A stretch of 64,000 nt of DNA from Bradyrhizobium sp. WSM1417 (lineage in GTDB: Bacteria > Pseudomonadota > Alphaproteobacteria > Rhizobiales > Xanthobacteraceae): positions 288,501 through 352,500 of the forward strand of contig NZ_KI911783.1 of assembly GCF_000515415.1 (NCBI RefSeq), in the 5' to 3' direction. The notes beneath the pieces are model-generated. The model searched no databases. It was not told the origin of the DNA and saw nothing but the letters and a program-made list of their open reading frames with translations. A program made the translations under genes and the position numbers. Positions 56,076 through 64,000 of this stretch are shown in pieces (the stretch's first letter is position 1; every line of letters begins with the position of its first letter).

Positions 56076-57014
56076 ATGTCAGCATTCGACTCGTTTCCGC
56101 TGGGGCAGCCGGCCTTCGTCACCAACATTCTCGACCGTGCCGCGCATCTGCGCCGCGATGACGAAAAGCTGTTCGCGCTGGAGCAGAAGCCGACCTCGCG
56201 CGCCTATGTGGTCTACCGCGACTCGCTGCTGGTGAAGCGCGACGGCGAAAAAGTGCGCGCGCTGCTCGGAATCGACGAGGCGCTGAAATGCGGCGCCAAT
56301 CCCGGCACGATCTTCTTAGGCTTGCGCGACGGCGCCGCGATGTTCGGGATGGGCCTGTCGCAGGCCGCGTCCGAGAAGCTGATCGGGCGCAAAGACTACG
56401 CCCTCAACGAGCTGCGCGGCATGGCGATGCAGGGCGCGGTGCCGCCGCAGGAGCTGTCGGCGATCGCGATGGCGAAGTCGATGGTGAGCTGGCATCAGCG
56501 CCACGGCTATTGCGCCAATTGTGGCACGCGTACCGGAATGAAGGAAGGCGGCTGGAAGCGGGAGTGCCCCAGTTGCAAGGCCGAGCATTTCCCGCGCACC
56601 GACCCTGTCGTGATCATGCACGTCGCCGCCGGCGACAAGTGCCTTCTCGGCCGCCAGAAGCAGTTTCCGCCGGGCATGTATTCGTGCCTGGCCGGCTTCG
56701 TCGAGGCGGCCGAAACCATCGAGGACGCGGTGCGCCGCGAGATTCTCGAAGAATCCGGGATCCGCTGCACCGACGTCCAATATTACATGACCCAGCCCTG
56801 GCCCTATCCGTCATCGCTGATGATCGGGTGCAGCGCGCGGGGCGTGAGCGAAGACATCGTCGTCGACCATTCCGAGCTGGAGGATGCGCGCTGGTTCACG
56901 CGCGAAGAGGCCGCTCTGATGCTGACGCGGACCCATCCGGACGGGCTCGCCGGCCCGCATCCGTTTGCGATTGCGCATCACCTGCTCGGCCGCTGGGTGC
57001 ACGACAAGAGCTGA
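56076..57014 (+). CDS. nudC: NAD+ diphosphatase / deNADding Nudix hydrolase NudC
   Basis: 312 residues. Zinc ribbon CANCGTRTG...CPSCK (about 150-170), the Nudix box GFVEAAETIEDAVRREILEE then SGI, and the NudC-specific QPWPYPSSLM just behind it. It cleaves NADH/NAD and removes NAD caps from RNA in related bacteria. ATG at 56076, right after the HIT gene; the PfkB kinase gene follows 6 bp later. Confidence 0.95.
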   Translation: MSAFDSFPLGQPAFVTNILDRAAHLRRDDEKLFALEQKPTSRAYVVYRDSLLVKRDGEKVRALLGIDEALKCGANPGTIFLGLRDGAAMFGMGLSQAASEKLIGRKDYALNELRGMAMQGAVPPQELSAIAMAKSMVSWHQRHGYCANCGTRTGMKEGGWKRECPSCKAEHFPRTDPVVIMHVAAGDKCLLGRQKQFPPGMYSCLAGFVEAAETIEDAVRREILEESGIRCTDVQYYMTQPWPYPSSLMIGCSARGVSEDIVVDHSELEDARWFTREEAALMLTRTHPDGLAGPHPFAIAHHLLGRWVHDKS

Positions 57015-57020
57015 CCGCCG

Positions 57021-57974
57021 ATGGCGCACTCTGTGACCGCGCCGCGCATCCTCTGCATCGGCATTCCCGTGCGCGACCTGACGTTTCGGGTCGAAGCCGT
57101 GCCCGCGCGCGGCAGCAAGGCCAACGCCACGCATCTCGCGGAGATCTGCGGCGGCAACGCGCTCAATGCCGCGATCGCCATCGCGCGGCTCGGCGGCCGC
57201 GTCTCGTTCGCAGGCCCGATGGGCGATGCGCAGGAGACGTCGAGCGGCTTCATTCTCGAGCGCATGAGATCCGAAAATATCGACACAAGCCATATCGTGC
57301 GCATACCTGATGCGACCACGCCCGTCTCTGCTATCATCATTGACGCGACGGGCGAGAGAACGCTCACGATCTATCGCGATCCGGCCCTGTGGACAGTCGA
57401 GCTGCCCGACGCCGACAAGCTGCTCGCCGATTGTCAGGCGGTCCTCGTCGAGAGCCGCTGCGCATCGTTCTGCACGGACCTCTGCACTGAGGCACGCCGG
57501 CGCGGCATTGCCGTCATCGTCGGCATCGACCGCGCGATGTCGTTGCAGGACAGCCTGCTCACGGCCGCCTCGCACCTGCTGTTCGCGAGCGAACAGGTGC
57601 AGGAAACCGCCGGCATCGCCGACGACGGCGAGGCGTTGCAGCGCCTGGCCCCGCTCACGCCCGCCTTCCTCGCCGCCACCCGCGGTCCGCACGGCACGAT
57701 CTGGCTGAACGAGACCGGCGCACTGGAGGAGACGCCGGCGTTCGCCGTTGAGGCGGTCGATACGCTCGGCGCCGGCGACGTCTTCCATGGCGCCTTCACG
57801 CTTCGCCTCGCCGAAAGCGGCGGCGTGCGGGAGGCGCTGCAATTCGCCGCGGCCGCCGCAGCGCTGAAATGCAGCCGTCACGGCGGCGGCCTAGCCGCTC
57901 CGCAACGCGTTGAAGTTGAAGAGCTTTTGAACATGCCGCGCGGGACGACGCTCGGACGGATGCCGAGATTATAG
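57021..57974 (+). CDS. PfkB-family sugar kinase
   Basis: 317 residues of the ribokinase fold. ICGGNALNAAIAIARLGGR near residue 42 and the catalytic motif DTLGAGDVFHGAFTL (Asp base, anion hole) near 250 are intact. Sequence features lie between ribokinase and the ketohexokinase-like group; the sugar cannot be told. It starts 6 bp after nudC, ends the HIT-nudC-pfkB operon and is followed by an Lrp-type gene on the same strand. Confidence 0.9.
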   Translation: MAHSVTAPRILCIGIPVRDLTFRVEAVPARGSKANATHLAEICGGNALNAAIAIARLGGRVSFAGPMGDAQETSSGFILERMRSENIDTSHIVRIPDATTPVSAIIIDATGERTLTIYRDPALWTVELPDADKLLADCQAVLVESRCASFCTDLCTEARRRGIAVIVGIDRAMSLQDSLLTAASHLLFASEQVQETAGIADDGEALQRLAPLTPAFLAATRGPHGTIWLNETGALEETPAFAVEAVDTLGAGDVFHGAFTLRLAESGGVREALQFAAAAAALKCSRHGGGLAAPQRVEVEELLNMPRGTTLGRMPRL

Positions 57975-57980
57975 ACTTGC

Positions 57981-58024
57981 TATAGAAGGATTTTCTCTAT
58001 ATCAGGAAAAACGACCCTTGATAT
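57981..58024. promoter_or_regulatory. Two inverted repeats upstream of the Lrp-type gene
   Basis: TATAGA-N9-TCTATA (57981-58001) overlaps ATATCA-N14-TGATAT (57999-58024). The AT-rich, dyad-bearing 67-bp leader stands out in GC-rich DNA and fits an Lrp/AsnC autoregulatory site. Confidence 0.5.
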
Positions 58025-58041
58025 GGAACAAAGTTCTTCAA

Positions 58042-58551
58042 ATGACCGATCTCGCCGTCCCGCTCCCCGAGACCAGCCGCCGCCTCGACGCCATCGATCG
58101 CAAGATTCTGATGGTGCTGCAGGACGATGCCTCCCTCTCCGTCGCCGAGATCGGCGACCGCGTCGGCCTGTCCTCGACCCCCTGCTGGAAGCGCATCCAG
58201 CGCCTGGAGGCCGATGGCGTGATCACCAAGCGGGTGGCGCTGGTCGACCAGAACAAGATCGGCCTGGGCATCTCCGTGTTCGTGTCGGTCGAGAGCTCCG
58301 ACCATTCTGACGCCTGGCTCAAGAAGTTCGCCGACGCCGTCAGCGCCATGCCGGAGGTGATGGAGTTCTATCGCATGGCCGGCGACGTCGACTACATGCT
58401 GCGCGTCGTCGTCGCGGACATGCAGGCCTATGACGTGTTCTACAAAAAGCTGATCAGCGCCGTGCCGCTGAAGAACGTCACCTCGCGCTTCGCGATGGAG
58501 AAGATCAAGTCGGTCACCGCGCTGCCGATCCCGGCGGTGGTGGCGGCGTAG
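58042..58551 (+). CDS. Lrp/AsnC-family transcriptional regulator
   Basis: 169 residues. HTH: DDASLSVAEIGDRVGLSSTP, CWKRIQRLEADGVITKRVAL. The RAM effector domain follows (MPEVMEFYRMAGDVDYMLRV, VVADMQAYDVFYKKLISAVP). It should bind an amino acid or keto acid. ATG at 58042 has no clear SD; a TTG 24 bp upstream is in frame. The target is likely itself, given the inverted repeats directly upstream. Confidence 0.92.
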   Translation: MTDLAVPLPETSRRLDAIDRKILMVLQDDASLSVAEIGDRVGLSSTPCWKRIQRLEADGVITKRVALVDQNKIGLGISVFVSVESSDHSDAWLKKFADAVSAMPEVMEFYRMAGDVDYMLRVVVADMQAYDVFYKKLISAVPLKNVTSRFAMEKIKSVTALPIPAVVAA

Positions 58552-58570
58552 GGCTCACCACAAGCAAACT

Positions 58571-58675
58571 GTCATCGCCCGGCTTGACCGGGCGATCCAG
58601 TATTCCAGAGATGACGATGGGGTACGGATAAGCCCCGGCGTACTGGATGCCCCGGTCAAGCCGGGGCATGACAGC
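58571..58675. repeat. Intergenic palindromic repeat, family 3 copy d
   Basis: CTGTCATCGCCCGGCTTGACCGGGCGATCCAGTATTCC... to ...GTACTGGATGCCCCGGTCAAGCCGGGGCATGACAG; almost identical to the copy at 43786. Lies between convergent genes. Confidence 0.88.
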
Positions 58676-58696
58676 AAGTGAGACTAGCCTCGCACC

Positions 58697-60196
58697 TCAG
58701 ATCTTCTGATTGTACTCGCCGACTTCGGGATGGGTGCGCAGCACGCTGTTCACCATCTCGAACATGTCGTGCATGCGCTGCTCGGAGACCGGGCTTTCGA
58801 CCACCACGACGAGCTCGGGCTTGTTGGAGGAGGCGCGCACCAGGCCCCAGCTGCCATCCTCGACAGTGACGCGGACGCCGTTGACGGTGACGAGATCGCG
58901 AATCGACTGGCCGCCGATCTTTGCGCCCTTGGCCTGCAAGGCCTCGAAGTGCTTCACCACCTTGTCGATGACGCCGTATTTGGTCTCGTCGGCGCAATGC
59001 GGCGACATGGTCGGGGACGACCAGGTTTTCGGCAGCGCGTTCTTGAGATCGGCCATCGATTTGCCGGGAGCGCGGTCGAGCATGTCGCAGATCGCCAGCG
59101 CCGAGACGAGACCGTCGTCATAGCCGCGTCCATACGGCTTGTTGAAGAAGAAGTGGCCGGACTTCTCGAAGCCGGCGAGCGCACCCGTCTCATGGGTGCG
59201 GCGCTTCATGTAGGAATGGCCGGTCTTCCAATAGGTGGTTTTTGCGCCCTGCTTCTGCAGCACCGGATCGGTGATGAACAGGCCGGTCGACTTCACGTCG
59301 ACGATGAACTGCGCGTCCTTGTGAATCGCCGACATGTCGCGCGCCAGCATCACGCCGACCTTGTCGGCAAAGATCTCCTCGCCGGTGTTGTCCACGACGC
59401 CGCAGCGATCGCCGTCACCGTCGAAGCCGAGACCCACATCGGCCTTGTGCTGCAGCACCGCGTCGCGGATCGCGTGCAGCATCTCCATGTCTTCGGGGTT
59501 CGGATTGTATTTCGGGAAGGTGTGGTCGAGCTCGGTGTCGAGCGGGATCACCTCGCAGCCGATCGCCTCCAGCACCTGCGGCGCGAACGCGCCCGCGGTG
59601 CCGTTGCCGCAGGCCGCGACGACCTTGAGCTTGCGCTTGAGCTTCGGGCGGCTGGTGAGATCGGCGATGTAGCGCGCCGGATAATTCTCGTGGAATTGAT
59701 AGGAGCCGCCGGCCTTGTTCTTGAACTCGGCGCCCAGCACGATCTCCTTCAGCCGCGTCATCTCGTCGGGGCCGAAGGTCAGCGGGCGGTTGGCGCCCAT
59801 CTTCACGCCGGTCCAGCCATTGTCGTTGTGCGAGGCCGTGACCATGGCGCAGCAGGGCACGTCGAGGTCGAACTGCGCGAAATAGGCCATCGGCGTCACC
59901 GCGAGCCCGATATCGTGCACCTTGCAGCCTGCTGCCATCAGGCCGGAGATCAGCGCATATTTAATCGAGGCCGAATAGCCGCGGAAATCATGACCGGTGA
60001 CGATCTCCTGGCTGACGCCGAGCTCCGCGATCAGCGCGCCCAACCCCATGCCGAGCGCCTGGATTCCCATCAGGTTGATTTCCTTCTGGAACAGCCAGCG
60101 CGCGTCGTATTCGCGAAAGCCCGTGGCCTTCACCATCGGCTCGGATTCGAAGGCATAAGTGTTGGGCAGCAACACGGATTTCGGCTTGGGGAACAT
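58697..60196 (-). CDS. Phosphomannomutase/phosphoglucomutase
   Basis: 499 residues of the alpha-D-phosphohexomutase family. Active-site phosphoserine loop VTASHNDNGWTGVK, metal loop GFDGDGDRCGV, sugar loop GFEKSGHFFFN and the phosphate-binding C-terminal domain (ASSNKPELVVVVES) are all present. It converts mannose-6-P to mannose-1-P and/or the glucose pair for polysaccharide and LPS synthesis. ATG at 60196; the open frame extends 101 codons up, but that part reads as non-protein. It precedes, at a distance, the UDP-glucose dehydrogenase at the window end, another sugar-nucleotide gene. Confidence 0.93.
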   Translation of the reverse strand: MFPKPKSVLLPNTYAFESEPMVKATGFREYDARWLFQKEINLMGIQALGMGLGALIAELGVSQEIVTGHDFRGYSASIKYALISGLMAAGCKVHDIGLAVTPMAYFAQFDLDVPCCAMVTASHNDNGWTGVKMGANRPLTFGPDEMTRLKEIVLGAEFKNKAGGSYQFHENYPARYIADLTSRPKLKRKLKVVAACGNGTAGAFAPQVLEAIGCEVIPLDTELDHTFPKYNPNPEDMEMLHAIRDAVLQHKADVGLGFDGDGDRCGVVDNTGEEIFADKVGVMLARDMSAIHKDAQFIVDVKSTGLFITDPVLQKQGAKTTYWKTGHSYMKRRTHETGALAGFEKSGHFFFNKPYGRGYDDGLVSALAICDMLDRAPGKSMADLKNALPKTWSSPTMSPHCADETKYGVIDKVVKHFEALQAKGAKIGGQSIRDLVTVNGVRVTVEDGSWGLVRASSNKPELVVVVESPVSEQRMHDMFEMVNSVLRTHPEVGEYNQKI

Positions 60197-60386
60197 TGGG
60201 ACGGTCTCGTGAAAAAGAGCCAGAATTTGATGCAGCCTTAGCGAATGCCGGGCCGCAGCGGAAGGCGGGAATGGCAGCTTATGGATGATAATTGCGGCAG
60301 TTTGGTAACGGGGAAATCTGGCCGCGAGAGTGGCCGAAATAGTGATCTTCTTGAAATATGTGATCGCTGGAGCCTTTGGAAGGACC

Positions 60387-60896
60387 TTACTGCTCCAGCA
60401 CCATCTGGCCGTTGGCGTATTCGAAGCGCTTGAGGCGGGAGAGGAAGGAGAGACCGAGCAGGTTCTCGGACAGCGCCTCGTCGGGCAGCACCATGGCATC
60501 GACGTCGCGCACGATTAGGCCGCCGACATCGAGCATGGCGATGCGGGTGCGCGCGGCCTTGATGGTGCCGTTGGCGGTGGAGACGGTGGCGTTGTAATCG
60601 CTGCGCGAGGGACGCAGGCCGAAACGGGCGGCCGAGGTCTCGTTCAGCGCAACCACGGAGGCGCCGGTGTCGACCATGAAGCCGATGCGCTGGCCTTCGA
60701 TCCGGCCCTCGGTCTGGAAGTGGCCGCGGCCGTCGCGGGGGATGTTGAGGCTGCGGCCGCCGGCCGGCGCGATGGACGCGACTGCTACCGTGCGCGGCAC
60801 CGCCGTCGCCGAAGCGGAGCTCATCCTGTCCGCCATCTGCGCCATGAAGGTGCCGAGGCCGATCATGATCGCCGCGAAGATCATTATGTTACGCAT
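60387..60896 (-). CDS. Retropepsin-like aspartic protease (TIGR02281 type)
   Basis: 169 residues. N-terminal membrane anchor (about 3-22: IMIFAAIMIGLGTFMAQMAD), then the single-lobed aspartic protease domain with the catalytic D-T-G in FMVDTGASVVALNE and LLGLSFLSRLKRFEYANGQM near the end. It would work as a dimer in the periplasm. ATG at 60896 (GGAAG upstream) is preferred; ATG at 60929 adds 11 residues. Substrates unknown. Confidence 0.9.
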   Translation of the reverse strand: MRNIMIFAAIMIGLGTFMAQMADRMSSASATAVPRTVAVASIAPAGGRSLNIPRDGRGHFQTEGRIEGQRIGFMVDTGASVVALNETSAARFGLRPSRSDYNATVSTANGTIKAARTRIAMLDVGGLIVRDVDAMVLPDEALSENLLGLSFLSRLKRFEYANGQMVLEQ

Positions 60897-61027
60897 CACA
60901 CCACTTCCGAGCCGAAAGCTCGATTTCATCACGCGGCAGGCCGCTCCGCGAGCGACGCTGCGGCCAGAGCTGTGCTATTTTGACGAAAAGGATGAGCGGA
61001 CGGTTAATGCGCCGGTGTCGCAGATAC

Positions 61028-61142
61028 GACATGTCCTCATCCTGAGGAGCCCGCGAAGCGGGCGTCTCGAAGGACGGCCGCGGGTGAAAAGCGGGCCTGC
61101 ATGGTTCGAGACGCGCGTTCCGCGCTCCTCACCATGAGGGTC
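61028..61142. repeat. Intergenic palindromic repeat, family 5
   Basis: ATGTCCTCATCCTGAGGAGCCCGCGAAGCGGGCGTCTCGAAGG... with inverse end ...TGGTTCGAGACGCGCGTTCC...GCTCCTCACCATGAGGG. A long imperfect hairpin in the gap before hrpB, another repeat kind common in this group. Confidence 0.75.
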
Positions 61143-61152
61143 TTCTTGCGTC

Positions 61153-63648
61153 TCACGTCCCGCGCGGTTTGACCCGCCGGGTCGGAAGCGCATTCGCCGG
61201 ATCTTCCGGCCAGGGATGGCGCGGGTAGCGGCCGCGCAAATCGGAGCGCACGGCACTGTAGCTGCCGCGCCAGAAACCGGGGAGATCGCGCGTCACCTGC
61301 ACCGGGCGCTGAGCCGGCGACAGCAGCTCCAGCACCAGCGGCACCTTGCCGGCGGCGATCGAGGGATGGGTGTTGAGGCCGAACAATTCCTGGAGCCGCA
61401 CCGCGATGGTCGGCCCCTGCTCGGCTTCATAGTCGATCGCGAGCACGCTGCCTGTCGGGGCCTCGAAATGCGTCGGCGCCTCGCGGTCGAGCCGCGCGCG
61501 CATCTCCCACGGCAACAACGTCATCAGCGCGTCGGAGAGATCGCCGGCAGAGATATCCTTCAGCGCGATCTTGTCGTAGAGCGCCGGCACCAGCCAATCG
61601 TCGCGCCGCGCGATCAACCCGTCGTCCGAGAGATCAGGCCAGCTATCGCCCTCGGCCTTGCGCAAGAACATCACGCGGTCGCGCCATTGTCTTGCTGCCT
61701 TCGACCAGGGCATCCGGTCGAGGCCGGCTGCGATCAGCCCGTCCGCGAAGACGCGCGCGGTGTCCTCCGAGGGCGACACGGCAAGTGTCGCCTCGGAGAG
61801 CGTGATCGCGTGCAGCGCGCGCTTGCGCCGCGCCCGCAGCGCCATTGCGCCGCGATCGAACCATACCTCCTCGACGGATTCGATATGCTCGGCGAAATGC
61901 CGCTCGATCTCGTCCTGCGAGATTTGCGCTGCGAGCAGAATACGCCCGCTCGCCGCCGTGCCGGTCATCTCGCCGATCGCGATATAGGGCGCGCGCGCGA
62001 GCGACGAGGTCTGATCCACGGCAGCGCCTCGACCGTTGGCGAGCACAAAGCTGCCATTGCCGCGGTTGCGCGCGACGCGATCCGGGAAGGCGTAGGCCAG
62101 CATCAGACCGGTCGAGAGGTCACCTTCTCCGGCCGCCGTCTTCTCTGACGCCGCCACCTGCGCGGCCCAGCGCCGCGCGAGGTCGCGCGCGTTTGCGGCC
62201 CGCGGGGAACGGTCGCGGCGGAACTGATCGCGCCGGTGCTCGAGATCGACGCTGTCGCCGCCGAGCCCGCGCTCGGTGATGATGGCGGCGATCTCGGCGG
62301 CGGCTTCGCCCTCGCCGGCACGATGCGAATCCACGATCATGCGCGCGAGCCGCGGCGGCAGCGCCAGTGCGCGCAGGCTCTTGCCTTCCGCCGTGATGCG
62401 GCCATCGGCATCGAGCGCGTTGAGCTCGGAGAGCAGGCTTTTGGCTTCCTTCCAGGCCGGCTGCGGCGGCGGGTCGAGAAACGACAGTGCGGCAGGGTCG
62501 ACGACGCCCCATTGCGCGAGATCGAGCACCAGCGAGGACAGATCGGCGCTGAGGATCTCGGGCTGGGTGTAGGGCGCGAGCGAGGCTGTCTGAGGTTCGT
62601 CCCAGAGCCGGTAGCAGACACCGGGCTCGGTGCGGCCGGCGCGGCCGCGGCGCTGGTCCGCTGCCGCGCGCGAGACGCGCACGGTCTCGAGCCGGGTCAG
62701 GCCGATGTCGGGCTCGTAGCGCGGCACGCGGGCAAGACCGGAATCGACCACGATACGCACGCCCTCGATGGTCAGCGAGGTCTCGGCGATCGAGGTCGCC
62801 AGCACCACCTTGCGCGTGCCCTTGGGCGCCGGCGAGATGGCACGATCCTGCACGGCAGCGTCGAGTGCGCCGAACAGCGGCACGATTTCAATCGAAGCGT
62901 CCTGCACGCGCTCGCCGAGGAAATTCTGGGTGCGGCGAATTTCAGCGGCGCCCGGCAGGAACGCCAGCACCGAGCCGGCATCGGCGCGCAGCGTCGAGGC
63001 GATCGCATCCGCCATCTGCCGCTCGATCGGCGCGTCCGCCTTGCGGCCGAGATAGCGCGTCTCGACCGGAAAGGCGCGGCCCTCGCTTTCGACGACGGGC
63101 GCTTCGCCGAGCAATCTTGCCACGCGGGCGCCATCGAGCGTGGCCGACATCACGAGGATGCGCAAATCCTCGCGCAGGCCGGTTTGCGCATCGCGCGCGA
63201 GCGCGAGGCCCATGTCGGCATCGAGCGAACGCTCGTGGAATTCGTCGAACAGGACGGCGGCAATGCCGGAGAGTTCGGGATCGTCGAGGATCTGGCGGGT
63301 GAAGATGCCCTCCGTTACCACCTCGATGCGGGTCGCGCGCGAGATCTTCGACCCGAAGCGGACGCGATAGCCGACAGTCTCGCCGGCGCGTTCGCCGAGT
63401 GATTTAGCCATGCGGTCGGCGCTGGCGCGCGCCGCGATGCGCCGCGGCTCCAGCACGATGATCTTCTTGCCTTTGGCCCAGGGGGCATCGAGCAGCGCCA
63501 GTGGCACGCGCGTGGTCTTGCCGGCGCCCGGCGGCGCCACCAGCACGGCGGCATGATGCGCCTCCAGCGTGCGCGAGAGCTCGTCGAGCACGGCATCGAT
63601 CGGGAGGGGCGTGTCGAAACTGCGGGGCAAATATCTCGCTTCCGTCAT
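61153..63648 (-). CDS. hrpB: ATP-dependent helicase HrpB
   Basis: 831 residues of the DEAH/RHA superfamily 2. Walker A VAPPGAGKTTRVPLALL, motif II DEFHERSLDADMG (DEFH instead of DEAH/DEVH), motif III MSATLD, motif VI QRRGRAGRTEPG, then HA2 and the HrpB C-terminal domain (LPWEMRARLDREAPTHFEAP, RPVQVTRDLPGFWRGSY). RNA or DNA substrate unknown in bacteria. ATG at 63648; a frame start 9 codons earlier is possible. Confidence 0.95.
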   Translation of the reverse strand: MTEARYLPRSFDTPLPIDAVLDELSRTLEAHHAAVLVAPPGAGKTTRVPLALLDAPWAKGKKIIVLEPRRIAARASADRMAKSLGERAGETVGYRVRFGSKISRATRIEVVTEGIFTRQILDDPELSGIAAVLFDEFHERSLDADMGLALARDAQTGLREDLRILVMSATLDGARVARLLGEAPVVESEGRAFPVETRYLGRKADAPIERQMADAIASTLRADAGSVLAFLPGAAEIRRTQNFLGERVQDASIEIVPLFGALDAAVQDRAISPAPKGTRKVVLATSIAETSLTIEGVRIVVDSGLARVPRYEPDIGLTRLETVRVSRAAADQRRGRAGRTEPGVCYRLWDEPQTASLAPYTQPEILSADLSSLVLDLAQWGVVDPAALSFLDPPPQPAWKEAKSLLSELNALDADGRITAEGKSLRALALPPRLARMIVDSHRAGEGEAAAEIAAIITERGLGGDSVDLEHRRDQFRRDRSPRAANARDLARRWAAQVAASEKTAAGEGDLSTGLMLAYAFPDRVARNRGNGSFVLANGRGAAVDQTSSLARAPYIAIGEMTGTAASGRILLAAQISQDEIERHFAEHIESVEEVWFDRGAMALRARRKRALHAITLSEATLAVSPSEDTARVFADGLIAAGLDRMPWSKAARQWRDRVMFLRKAEGDSWPDLSDDGLIARRDDWLVPALYDKIALKDISAGDLSDALMTLLPWEMRARLDREAPTHFEAPTGSVLAIDYEAEQGPTIAVRLQELFGLNTHPSIAAGKVPLVLELLSPAQRPVQVTRDLPGFWRGSYSAVRSDLRGRYPRHPWPEDPANALPTRRVKPRGT

Positions 63649-63679
63649 CACCCGCCTTGTGCGCACCTTGCGCACTGGT

Positions 63680-63762
63680 GCGGGCGATCCAGTAAACTCG
63701 GATCCCGGCTATTGCGAAGATCGCGGATTACTGGATACCCCGCCTTCGCGGGGTATGACAAT
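63680..63762. repeat. Intergenic palindromic repeat, family 3 copy e (shortened)
   Basis: GGGCGATCCAGTAAACTCGG... to ...TTACTGGATACCCCGCCTTCGCGGGGTATGACA. The left arm is cut compared with other copies. Confidence 0.75.
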
Positions 63763-63774
63763 CATATGCCGCTA

Positions 63775-64000
63775 TCAGCCCTGCACGGGCGGTCGTCCAA
63801 TGCTCTCATACACGAAGCCGGCCGCAGCCATTTCTTCGGGGCGGTAGATGTTGCGCAAGTCGACGATGACGGGCTGCGCCATGGTCGCCTTCAGCCGATC
63901 GAGATCGAGCGCCCGGAACTGCACCCATTCGGTGACGATCACGATCGCATCGGCGTCTTCCGCGCAGGAATAGGCGTCCTCGCAATAAGTGATGCTGGGC
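63775..64000 (-). CDS. UDP-glucose 6-dehydrogenase, C-terminal part
   Basis: Only the last 74 residues lie in the window. They read YCEDAYSCAEDADAIVIVTE, WVQFRALDLDRLKATMAQPV then IVDLRNIYRPEEMAAAGFVY and ESIGRPPVQG before TGA, the normal end of UDP-glucose/GDP-mannose dehydrogenases. The enzyme makes UDP-glucuronate for surface polysaccharides. The start is outside. Confidence 0.9.
   Translation of the reverse strand, partial: PSITYCEDAYSCAEDADAIVIVTEWVQFRALDLDRLKATMAQPVIVDLRNIYRPEEMAAAGFVYESIGRPPVQG

Overview
The window is a GC-rich alphaproteobacterial chromosome segment that most resembles Bradyrhizobium. The grounds are the gene order rpmH-rnpA-yidC-engB-argB and dapD-DUF805-dapE-truA-fmt-def, an Omp31/RopB-type outer-membrane barrel, heavy use of GTG starts, CtrA-type TTAA-N7-TTAA sites and many intergenic palindromic repeats. 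The genus is an inference from protein style and gene order; no database search was possible.

Left part (1-20.5 kb): catabolic, sensory and iron-related genes. These are a DapA-family aldolase (cut by the window edge), a chemoreceptor, a crotonase-MarR operon, a three-part ClpS/zinc-finger/AAA+ fusion protein (4697-6415), a tannase-like esterase, serA, a triple-rhodanese protein, a PepSY protein beside a TonB siderophore receptor broken by one in-frame amber codon, a divergent module (DapA-family aldolase versus FAD-linked 2-hydroxyacid dehydrogenase plus GntR regulator), a tiny GTG-start gene and a YgiQ radical-SAM protein.

Middle part (20.5-30.2 kb): a looser, visibly less GC-rich accessory stretch with gene remnants (flavin-reductase-like piece, a frameshifted hypothetical gene, short tails), four copies of one palindromic repeat, an Rrf2-methyltransferase pair, small hypothetical genes and a flavin-dependent LLM oxidoreductase. 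It ends at a tRNA-Arg(ACG) gene.

Right part (30.2-64 kb): mostly housekeeping. It holds a histidine kinase; rpmH, rnpA, yidC (ribosome, tRNA processing, membrane insertion); engB and argB; a DUF1036/peptidoglycan-binding protein; a LysR/AhpD-like/DUF302 group; lysine/DAP genes dapD and dapE; truA, fmt, def (tRNA modification, start-formylation and its removal); rmuC; an MFS transporter; recR-ybaB-dnaX with the SRP RNA (ffs); nudC, a PfkB kinase and an Lrp regulator; phosphomannomutase; a retropepsin-like protease; hrpB; and the 3' part of a UDP-glucose dehydrogenase. One complete IS481-family element (49458-50728) sits in this part inside an older palindromic repeat, with a 5-bp target duplication.

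Regulation that can be read from the DNA: the MarR and Rrf2 genes each have a sigma70-like promoter placed so that transcription should begin at or next to the start codon (leaderless mRNA), with a perfect inverted repeat over the same bases. Five further palindrome families fill many gaps between housekeeping genes. The most unusual protein is the ClpS-ZnF-AAA+ fusion.
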